DNA of 64,000 nt from Chitinophaga pinensis (GTDB lineage: Bacteria; Bacteroidota; Bacteroidia; Chitinophagales; Chitinophagaceae): NCBI GenBank assembly GCA_945876095.1, contig CAMCMP010000003.1, positions 1-64,000 of the forward strand, read 5' to 3'. A program made the position numbers and the translations under genes. This document shows, piece by piece, positions 1 to 6,816 of the stretch (the first letter of the stretch is position 1; every line of letters begins with the position of its first letter). Under the pieces are notes generated by a model, which did no database searches, was not told the DNA's origin, and was given only the letters and a program-made list of their open reading frames with translations.

Positions 1-96
1 AATAACTGACTTAAAATCGGCTGACCGACTAATTTTATCTCCGTATTTTTGCTCATGTTGGGATTGGTTCTTTGTAAAACAAATCTACAACATTGG

Positions 97-123
97 TGGG
101 CTACCGAAAGGTGCCCATTTTTA
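97..123 (+). terminator. Intrinsic terminator of an upstream gene outside the window
   Basis: A GC-rich stem (TGGGC, then ACC after one bulged base) closes on a GAAA tetraloop with GGTGCCCA on the other side and is followed directly by TTTTTAATT. This is a good rho-independent terminator on the + strand, so a rightward gene probably ends left of the window. The rest of bases 1-150 shows no coding feature. Confidence 0.7.
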
Positions 124-150
124 ATTAATTTAGTCGTTCACTAGTGTAAT

Positions 151-924
151 TTAAATATTTTTTAAAAGTGTTCGATTCAATATTTCTGTAAGTTTTTGCT
201 TTGTATGAAGTGGAAAATCACCGCGCATCATCCAGTCGTAATACTGAGGCTCCGCTTTTAATACATCTACTACCGGCCTGCCTTTGTGTTTACCAAAATT
301 AAACACCTCTACCCCCTTTTCATCAAATACAAAACGACGTGCATAATCTACCACTTTATCCTCTCCTATAATTCCTAAAATTGAATCCAAAGAGTTACCC
401 AACTGCGGATACCGTTCTATCTGAGACATAAACACATCAATTGTAGCATTTACATCAGCTTCTGCGCTATGGGCATCTACTAATTCTTTATCACAATAAT
501 ATTTATAGGCAGCTGTTAAAGTTCTAGGTTCCATCTTGTAAAAAATATGTTGCACATCCACCATCTTGATGGTACTTAGGTCTACCTCCATTCCAGCACG
601 CAAAAATTCTTCCATCAAAATTGGAATATCAAAACGATTGCTATTATAGCCACCCATATCGCAGTTCTCTATAAACTGTTTCAACTCATTGCCACTTTGC
701 TTAAAACTGGGCGCATCCTTGACCATTTCATCTGTAATTCCATGAATAGCAGTTGTTTCAGGCGGAATAGGAATACCTGGATTCAATAGCTTCCTTTTTA
801 CCTGACGAGTTCCATCTGGTAAAATTTTAATAATAGCAACCTCTATGATTCTATCAGTAGAGAGATTTACACCTGTAGTTTCTAGATCAAAAAAAGCTAT
901 CGGACGAGCTAATTGTAGGGCCAT
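151..924 (-). CDS. 3'-5' exonuclease, DEDDh family (DnaQ-like), with C-terminal DUF3820-like domain
   Basis: The 257-residue protein starts with an exonuclease fold. FDLETTG (about residues 12-18) gives the first Asp/Glu metal-ligand pair, YNSNRFDIP supplies the second Asp, and HSAEADVNAT near residue 153 supplies the catalytic His and last Asp, so all DEDDh residues are present. The last ~50 residues (FNFGKHKGRPVVDV onward) match the small DUF3820-type domain often attached to such exonucleases. It is expected to trim 3' ends of DNA or RNA in the cytoplasm. It lacks polymerase and is much shorter than proofreading polymerases. The true substrate cannot be told from sequence. It stands alone, divergent from the lipoprotein gene. 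Confidence 0.9.
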   Translation of the reverse strand: MALQLARPIAFFDLETTGVNLSTDRIIEVAIIKILPDGTRQVKRKLLNPGIPIPPETTAIHGITDEMVKDAPSFKQSGNELKQFIENCDMGGYNSNRFDIPILMEEFLRAGMEVDLSTIKMVDVQHIFYKMEPRTLTAAYKYYCDKELVDAHSAEADVNATIDVFMSQIERYPQLGNSLDSILGIIGEDKVVDYARRFVFDEKGVEVFNFGKHKGRPVVDVLKAEPQYYDWMMRGDFPLHTKQKLTEILNRTLLKNI

Positions 925-1116
925 TCTTATTTTATTTTAAAATTTACTATGTTGGTATAATAATTTATTATATATTTGAACTAAATTAAACTGTTGGTTA
1001 TCAATACTAAACCAATATTAAATAGTCAGATTTGATCAATTTTAAAAACATCTGACTAGCAAGTTAACTTTTAATCTGGGATTTTATAACATTTATACTC
1101 TAAACAAAAGCTTTTG

Positions 1117-1124
1117 TATATTTG
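1117..1124 (+). promoter_or_regulatory. Candidate -7 box for the lipoprotein-ytxJ operon
   Basis: TATATTTG fits the Bacteroidota -7 consensus TAnnTTTG and lies 40 bases before the lipoprotein start. No clear TTTG -33 element is visible at the usual spacing. Confidence 0.45.
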
Positions 1125-1164
1125 CAAAGCTAAACTAGAGCTTGAATAATCTAAACCATTAAAA

Positions 1165-1281
1165 ATGAAAAAAATTTTAATATTGATAGTTCTGATCAGC
1201 TCTGGTCTCATTCTTTTATCTTCTTGTGGAGCAAGCAGAAGAGGAACTGGCTGTCCTATGACAGAAAATATCATTCACTAA
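1165..1281 (+). CDS. Tiny (38 aa) predicted lipoprotein
   Basis: ATG at 1165 opens a 38-codon ORF. Its product begins MKK, continues with a hydrophobic run rich in Ile and Leu, and reaches a lipobox LLSSC whose Cys at residue 21 would be lipidated. The mature part is only about 18 residues (C-GASRRGTGCPMTENIIH). A -7 box lies 40 bases upstream, and the next gene, ytxJ, starts 13 bases after the stop, so the two are probably co-transcribed. I recognise similar short lipoproteins with a GTGCP motif in related bacteria but know no function. The free Cys in GTGCP next to a redox gene is suggestive only. Confidence 0.7.
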   Translation: MKKILILIVLISSGLILLSSCGASRRGTGCPMTENIIH

Positions 1282-1294
1282 ACCCATTGTCAAA

Positions 1295-1633
1295 ATGGAT
1301 TGGATCTCACTGACCTCGCCAGCTCAATTGGCCGATATAAAAGAAAAATCAAAGAACAAACCTCAATTAATTTTTAAGCACAGTACCCGTTGTTCTATTA
1401 GCTCAATGGCAAAAAATCGTTTGGAAAGAGAAACTCCTCCCGAAAACGTAGATTTTTATTACCTAGATTTGATAAGCTATCGAGAATTGTCTACAAAAAT
1501 TGCTGAAGAATTTTCAGTATTTCATGAATCCCCCCAAGTTATTCTAATCAAAAATTGCGAATGCAGCTATGACGAAAGCCATTCCGGAATCAATATGGAT
1601 GATATTAAAGAACAAGCCACTTCACAAATTTGA
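1295..1633 (+). CDS. ytxJ: Bacillithiol-system redox-active protein, YtxJ family
   Basis: At 112 residues, this is a thioredoxin-fold monothiol protein. FKHSTRCSISS around residues 27-37 is the family's active-site region, with Cys33 and a CxxS rather than CxxC arrangement. SPQVILI supplies the cis-Pro segment, and SHSGI is the typical C-terminal motif. YtxJ proteins are thought to remove bacillithiol from protein thiols, like a monothiol glutaredoxin. It follows the small lipoprotein gene by 13 bases and converges on thrC with only 10 bases between the two stop codons. A CEC pair near the C-terminus is an unusual extra feature whose role I cannot judge. Confidence 0.88.
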   Translation: MDWISLTSPAQLADIKEKSKNKPQLIFKHSTRCSISSMAKNRLERETPPENVDFYYLDLISYRELSTKIAEEFSVFHESPQVILIKNCECSYDESHSGINMDDIKEQATSQI

Positions 1634-1643
1634 TCCCTTTTTT

Positions 1644-2969
1644 CTAACTACCACTAAGCTTCAATAAAAAAAAGTTCAACATTTCACTTTGAGCTTCCAT
1701 TTTTATACTATTTTTTTGCAATGTCAATTGATGTTGAATAGTGGATGGTATAGGAACTAATTCACCAATTATAGGTTCTACTGCATCATAAAATTTAACA
1801 GGGTGAGCAGTTTCCAATACGATTCCTTTTTGATCAGGATGAGATTGTAAATATTGATCCAATGCAATGAAACCTACCGCTCCATGAGGATCTAATAAAT
1901 AATGATAATTTTTATAAATAGTCTGTAAGGTAGACTTAGTAAGATCTTCAGAAATACTACAACTACTAAATACAGATTCTAGGTTACTAAACTTATGGTG
2001 AAAAATTTCAAGTATTCGAATAAAATTGCTTGGATTCCCAACATCCATAGCATTGGAAATAGTAGCTATCGCATTTTTAGGAACATATTGTTGGGTTTGC
2101 ATATAATAAGGTACCACATCATTTGCATTACAAGCAGCAATAAAATGCTTTATGGGTAATCCAGACTGATATGCCAAAATACCTGCACAAATATTTCCGA
2201 AATTTCCACTAGGTACAGATATCACTGGAGGATTATTTTTCTCGGCCCATAGTTTGTAGGCAAAGAAATAATACAACTGCTGTGGCAACCAACGAGCTAC
2301 ATTGATCGAATTGGCAGAGGTTAAAAATAATTTTTGCTTTAAATCTTCATCAGTAAAGGCCTGCTTAACCATTTGTTGGCAATCATCAAAAGTACCAGCA
2401 ATTTCTAAGGCATGTATATTTTTACCCAAAGTGGTTAACTGCTTTTCTTGAACTGAACTCACTTTTCCAGAAGGATACAGTATCACTACCTCCACCCCTT
2501 CTACCTCATAAAAACCATTGGCAACAGCACCTCCAGTATCACCTGAAGTTGCCACTAATACAGTAACTTTCTTTTCTTTACCCAGACCTAAATCGGAATG
2601 TTTAACGAAATAGCCTAAGCAACGACTCATAAACCTTGCTCCAATATCTTTAAATGCAAGCGTTGGTCCATGGTACAATTCTAAAGAATAAATTGTATCG
2701 GTAACCTTTACAAGAGGTATTTCAAAATTGATAGTTTCCTTTACAATTCGCCTCAACTCAAATTCGGGAATAGTATCACCCACATAAGGTTTCATAACCT
2801 GGTAAGCAATTTCTTCATTTGAATATTGAGTTATATTATCAATGAGTTCTTTGGAAATAGTTGGTATACGTTCAGGGAAATACAAGCCCCTATCAGGAGC
2901 TTGTCCATTGATTGTAGCTTGTTTAAAATCTACTTCGGGTGATTGGTGATTCGTACTAAAATATTTCAT
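1644..2969 (-). CDS. thrC: Threonine synthase
   Basis: This 441-residue PLP enzyme converts O-phosphohomoserine to threonine, the last step of the pathway. Visible motifs are GPTLAFKDIGARF (about residues 100-112, with the PLP-binding Lys), VATSGDTGGAVA for phosphate and substrate binding, and SVPSGNFGNICAG. Length and N-terminus (KYFSTNHQSPEVDFKQA) match the ThrC group of Bacteroidota. It is the third gene of the leftward thrA-thrB-thrC operon, 48 bases after thrB. The stop lies 10 bases from the stop of convergent ytxJ, with no clear hairpin between them. Confidence 0.96.
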   Translation of the reverse strand: MKYFSTNHQSPEVDFKQATINGQAPDRGLYFPERIPTISKELIDNITQYSNEEIAYQVMKPYVGDTIPEFELRRIVKETINFEIPLVKVTDTIYSLELYHGPTLAFKDIGARFMSRCLGYFVKHSDLGLGKEKKVTVLVATSGDTGGAVANGFYEVEGVEVVILYPSGKVSSVQEKQLTTLGKNIHALEIAGTFDDCQQMVKQAFTDEDLKQKLFLTSANSINVARWLPQQLYYFFAYKLWAEKNNPPVISVPSGNFGNICAGILAYQSGLPIKHFIAACNANDVVPYYMQTQQYVPKNAIATISNAMDVGNPSNFIRILEIFHHKFSNLESVFSSCSISEDLTKSTLQTIYKNYHYLLDPHGAVGFIALDQYLQSHPDQKGIVLETAHPVKFYDAVEPIIGELVPIPSTIQHQLTLQKNSIKMEAQSEMLNFFLLKLSGS

Positions 2970-3017
2970 GCAATTTTTAATAACTGATAATTGATAGTCA
3001 AAAGTCTTTAAATTAAT

Positions 3018-3998
3018 TTATTCTTCTAAAATCTTTACTCCGGTTTTATTAATCGTAGTTACATAAGTATGATACTCCAATCCAATTTGATTGTATATCT
3101 CCTGCATTACAGCTTCAACTTTTTTTGCTGTTACTTCATCCCTGCTTAGCATAAATAAGGAGGGACCAGAACCTGAAATACCTCCACCCAAAGCGCCCGC
3201 TTCTTTACATTTGGTTTTAACTTCATCAAAGCCTGGAATCAATATACTGCGAACAGGTTCAATGATCACATCTTCTAATGAACGCCCAATCAAATCAAGA
3301 TCTTTTTGCATAAAACCAGCTACCAGTCCAGCAATATTTCCCCATTGCCGAATTGCATCTTTTAACAATACTTCTTTTCTTAAAATCTGTCTAGCATCCT
3401 TAGTTCGAACTTCTATTTGTGGGTGAACAATGGTTACAAAAAGATCGGGTGAAGGAATTGAAATAATATCTAGTGGATGAATACTACGAATTAATGTTAT
3501 CCCTCCAAAAATACAGGGTGCTACATTATCTGCATGTTTAACACCTGAAGCTACTTTTTCACCAAACATAGCAAAGCGAACAAGATCTTTATTTGAAAAA
3601 ATATTTCCTAATAAATGATTAGCTGCAACTACAGCACCAGCAGCACTTGCAGCACTTGAACCAATACCACTACCCGGTTTAATTCTTTTATGAATAGTAA
3701 TTTCAAACCCAGTAGTTGTATCTAATTCATTGATCATTTCAATCAATGGAGCTCCTGCAGTATTTTGTGCTGGATCTGAGGGTAATGGATAACCGTCGGC
3801 ACTATGCACGATGACCTTTTTTTCATTTAACAATTTAACTTCCATCAAATCATTCGGTTCATTCAAACACATTCCCAATACATCAAAACCGCAGACTAGA
3901 TTAGCCACTGTACCAGGTGCCAATACCTTTACATATCCAGAAGCTGAATAATTAGACTCTATCTTTTTACTTTCATTCGTTGGATTAGCAATGTCCAT
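3018..3998 (-). CDS. thrB: Homoserine kinase
   Basis: This 326-residue GHMP-family kinase makes O-phosphohomoserine from homoserine and ATP. The ATP-binding signature KPGSGIGSSAASAAGAVVA is clear near residues 107-125, the N-terminal APGTVANLVCGFDVLG segment matches ThrB, and the C-terminal GALGGGISGSGPSLF is the third GHMP motif. It is slightly long because about 20 extra residues precede the conserved YVKVLAPG, so an internal start is possible but no better ATG is evident. It is the middle gene of the thr operon, 56 bases after thrA. Confidence 0.95.
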   Translation of the reverse strand: MDIANPTNESKKIESNYSASGYVKVLAPGTVANLVCGFDVLGMCLNEPNDLMEVKLLNEKKVIVHSADGYPLPSDPAQNTAGAPLIEMINELDTTTGFEITIHKRIKPGSGIGSSAASAAGAVVAANHLLGNIFSNKDLVRFAMFGEKVASGVKHADNVAPCIFGGITLIRSIHPLDIISIPSPDLFVTIVHPQIEVRTKDARQILRKEVLLKDAIRQWGNIAGLVAGFMQKDLDLIGRSLEDVIIEPVRSILIPGFDEVKTKCKEAGALGGGISGSGPSLFMLSRDEVTAKKVEAVMQEIYNQIGLEYHTYVTTINKTGVKILEE

Positions 3999-4054
3999 AA
4001 GTGTGATTATATGTATAAACTATTTTTATTAGTTCTTTATAAAAAGGTAATATT

Positions 4055-6499
4055 TTAAATTCTAGCCGCCTTGATAATATCTGCAAAAACACCTGAAGCA
4101 GTAATATCCGCTCCAGCGCCCGCACCCTTTATTACCAATGGTTGATCAACATATCGATCGGTATAAAAAAGAACAATATTATCCTTTCCATACAAATGAA
4201 AAAAATCATGTTGCGGATCAATATGCTGCAGACCAACCTGAGCTTTTCCATTATCGAACTTGGCAACAAATTTCAACTTTTTCCCTGCTGTTTCTGCTAC
4301 TGTAAATAATTTTTTAAAATGATCTTCATGCGCTTCCATAGAATGATAAAAATCTTCTACAGAACCTTCCATACAGGCAGCAGGCATAAATGAAACATTG
4401 GCAATATCCTCCATTTCCATTTTTTCGCCTGCCTCTCTAGATAGAATCATAATCTTTCTCATTACATCCTTACCACTTAAATCAAGGCGAGGATCAGGCT
4501 CAGTATACCCCTCATCCTGTGCTTGTTTTACTACCGAAGCGAAACTCTTTTTACCATCATAATGATTAAATACAAAATTAAGTGTGCCGCTTAAAACAGC
4601 CTCCATTGTATGAATTTTATCACCGCTTCTAAGGAGGTCATTTAAAGATCCAATAATTGGCAAACTAGCTCCTACATTGGTTTCAAAGAAAAACTGAGCA
4701 TTAAATTCAGTTGCCAATTTTTTTAATTCGGTGTAATATTCAAAACTAGAAGAACAAGCAATTTTATTACAAGCTACTACAGAAATACTTTTTTTCAATA
4801 ACTGGTCGTAACAATTTGCTACCTTTTCATTTGCCGTAACATCAGCAAAAACTGTACTGCGTAAATTCTTATCAATTACAGTATCTATAAAACCTTGGAT
4901 GTTCATTTCAGAACCATTACTCAGTAATTCTTTCCAATGATTTAGATTGATCCCTTCATCATTAAAAATCATTTTTTTACTATTGGCTAGTCCAACTACA
5001 TTTATTTTTAAATGTAGTTTTTCAAGTAAATACTTTTGTTGTTTAAGAATTTGAGCTACTAATTTACCGCCTACATTTCCTACACCAGTAATAAATAAAT
5101 TGACTTCCTTATAAACTGTTTCGAAAAATTCTTCATGCAATACGTTGATTGCTTTTTTTACATCATGTGTAGAAATAACTGCTGAGATATTTCGCTCAGA
5201 AGACCCTTGTGCAATGGCTCTAACATTAACTCCATTCCGACCTAGATTTCCAAACATTTTTCCACTGATACCAGGGTGACTCTTCATATTATCACCTACC
5301 AAAGCAATGATTGCCAATTCTCTCTCAACAATAATAGGGTCCACTTTTTTAGTTGCAATTTCAAATGCAAAGGCTTCATCAATCGCATTTTTAGCAGCAT
5401 CTGCATCAGCAGAATCCATGCCCACACTGATGGAATGTTCTGAAGAACTCTGAGTAATAAGAATTACATTGATTTTTTTTGTCGCTAAAGCTTCAAATAA
5501 TTTTTTAGAGAACCCCGGAATCCCCACCATTCCACTTCCCTCCAAACTTAGCAAAGAGATACTATTAATACTTGATATTCCTCTTATACTACTACCGTTT
5601 ACTGTAGCATCTTTTTGAATGATAGTACCAACGTCATTTGGAGCAAATGTATTTTTTATCCAGGTAGGAATACCCTTACTACTGACTGGCTGAATGGTAG
5701 GAGGGTAAATAACTTTAGCACCAAAATGCGATAATTCCATTGCCTCCTGATAAGAAATCTGTGGAATAATTTTTACATTATTCACCAATCTAGGATCAGC
5801 GGTCATCATACCAGAAACATCGGTCCATATTTCCAATACGCTAGCATCTAAAGCGGCCGCAATAATGGCAGCTGTATAATCAGAACCTCCACGACCTAAA
5901 GTGGTGGTAATTCCTTTTTCATCTGATGAAATAAAACCTGGCAAAATAAATAAATTCGATTCAGAGGCTTTAAAATAGTCAAGCAGTTTTGCGTTGGTAG
6001 ATAAAAAATCTACAGCAGCAGCCCCAAAATTAGAATCTGTAATAATCAATTCCCTCGCATCTTTCCACTCACTACCCTCTGCCTCTGATTTAAACTTTGC
6101 AGATATGATTTGAGAAGATAAAATTTCGCCGTAACTCAACATTCTATCTCTAGTCCGATCCGACAATTCACCTAACAAGAAAATGCCTGTGCAGATATCT
6201 TCTATTTCATTACACAGAGTTTTTACCAAACTCAAGACTCTACTTTGTTGGGTTATAGGCAAAAGCTCCTTAACCGTTTGTAGATGTCGCTGCTCGGACT
6301 CAAGCAATTTATCCTTGTAAGTTTCATTTCCTTCAGAAGCTAGCTTGCAGCATTGCAACAAAATATCCGTGATACCTCCTAGCGCAGATACCACCACAAT
6401 GGTAGTATCCTTCTTTATTTTTTCGTTTACAATAGCAACTACCTTATTAATATTTTCAGCATTCTTAACCGAACTTCCGCCAAATTTTACAACTTGCAT
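4055..6499 (-). CDS. thrA: Bifunctional aspartokinase / homoserine dehydrogenase
   Basis: The 814-residue fusion carries the first and third steps of the aspartate pathway. Residues ~1-290 are aspartokinase (MQVVKFGGSSVKNAEN, TTLGRGGSDYTAA, TDVSGMMTADPR). Two ACT domains for allosteric control lie around 310-460 (including GNLGRNGVNVRAIAQGSSE). Homoserine dehydrogenase follows, with the NAD(P) motif GVGNVGG near 470 and the catalytic region LSGTLNFVFN and EPDPRLDLSGKD. Feedback inhibition by threonine is likely from the family. It is the first gene of the operon, and a Thr-rich leader ORF sits just upstream (6593-6691), suggesting an extra layer of control by threonyl-tRNA supply. Confidence 0.96.
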   Translation of the reverse strand: MQVVKFGGSSVKNAENINKVVAIVNEKIKKDTTIVVVSALGGITDILLQCCKLASEGNETYKDKLLESEQRHLQTVKELLPITQQSRVLSLVKTLCNEIEDICTGIFLLGELSDRTRDRMLSYGEILSSQIISAKFKSEAEGSEWKDARELIITDSNFGAAAVDFLSTNAKLLDYFKASESNLFILPGFISSDEKGITTTLGRGGSDYTAAIIAAALDASVLEIWTDVSGMMTADPRLVNNVKIIPQISYQEAMELSHFGAKVIYPPTIQPVSSKGIPTWIKNTFAPNDVGTIIQKDATVNGSSIRGISSINSISLLSLEGSGMVGIPGFSKKLFEALATKKINVILITQSSSEHSISVGMDSADADAAKNAIDEAFAFEIATKKVDPIIVERELAIIALVGDNMKSHPGISGKMFGNLGRNGVNVRAIAQGSSERNISAVISTHDVKKAINVLHEEFFETVYKEVNLFITGVGNVGGKLVAQILKQQKYLLEKLHLKINVVGLANSKKMIFNDEGINLNHWKELLSNGSEMNIQGFIDTVIDKNLRSTVFADVTANEKVANCYDQLLKKSISVVACNKIACSSSFEYYTELKKLATEFNAQFFFETNVGASLPIIGSLNDLLRSGDKIHTMEAVLSGTLNFVFNHYDGKKSFASVVKQAQDEGYTEPDPRLDLSGKDVMRKIMILSREAGEKMEMEDIANVSFMPAACMEGSVEDFYHSMEAHEDHFKKLFTVAETAGKKLKFVAKFDNGKAQVGLQHIDPQHDFFHLYGKDNIVLFYTDRYVDQPLVIKGAGAGADITASGVFADIIKAARI

Positions 6500-6564
6500 G
6501 AGTTTTTATTTGTGAATAAGTAAATAGTATATGACAAAATTATTTTTCTTGAAAAAGCTAATAG

Positions 6565-6600
6565 CCCAATGGTGATATGTAATTGCACAACCCTATCGGG
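6565..6600 (-). promoter_or_regulatory. Candidate hairpin in the thr leader
   Basis: On the minus strand, CCCGAT at the end of the leader ORF can pair with ATTGGG (one G-T pair), and an inner GGT can pair with ACC after a 2-base bulge. A GCTTTTTC run lies about 8 bases further on (forward bases 6551-6558). This could be part of an attenuator. The distance from stem to T-run is longer than in a classical terminator, and the stem overlaps the leader stop codon, so the mechanism is not clear. Confidence 0.4.
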
Positions 6601-6691
6601 TCGTAGTAGAAGTAGTTGTAAAAGCAGTACTAGCAGCTGTTTCAGCTACTGAAGTATGGAGGGATATGATATGTAAATTCACTTTTACCAC
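6593..6691 (-). CDS. thrL: Threonine-rich leader peptide of the thr operon
   Basis: A GTG at 6691 opens a 32-codon ORF ending at TAG (6593-6595), 94 bases upstream of thrA. The product carries nine Thr codons, six of them in the last eight residues, which read TTTSTTTR before the stop. That layout (short ORF, run of codons for the operon's end product, just before the first structural gene) is the hallmark of transcription attenuation, as for thrL of enterobacteria. A TAATTTAG element at 6702-6709 could be its -7 box. The start is uncertain: GTG at 6682 is in the same frame. The regulatory role is inferred from position and composition. Confidence 0.68.
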   Translation of the reverse strand: MVKVNLHIISLHTSVAETAASTAFTTTSTTTR

Positions 6692-6785
6692 TTTTATTTT
6701 GCTAAATTAGGGAATTAATTGTTAATCAGAACAAGTATTTGAAAATTTTTAAGTATTTTCATGTTTTACTTACATTAATGCCTGC

Positions 6786-6813
6786 TTTGCTACATTTTTA
6801 TTAAATATTTTTG
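6786..6813 (+). promoter_or_regulatory. Candidate ppc promoter, giving a leaderless mRNA
   Basis: TTTG at 6786-6789, 16 bases, then TATTTTTG at 6806-6813 resembles the Bacteroidota promoter TTTG-N17-23-TAnnTTTG. The box ends three bases before the ATG at 6817, so transcription would begin at or very near the start codon. Confidence 0.5.
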
Positions 6814-6816
6814 AAT

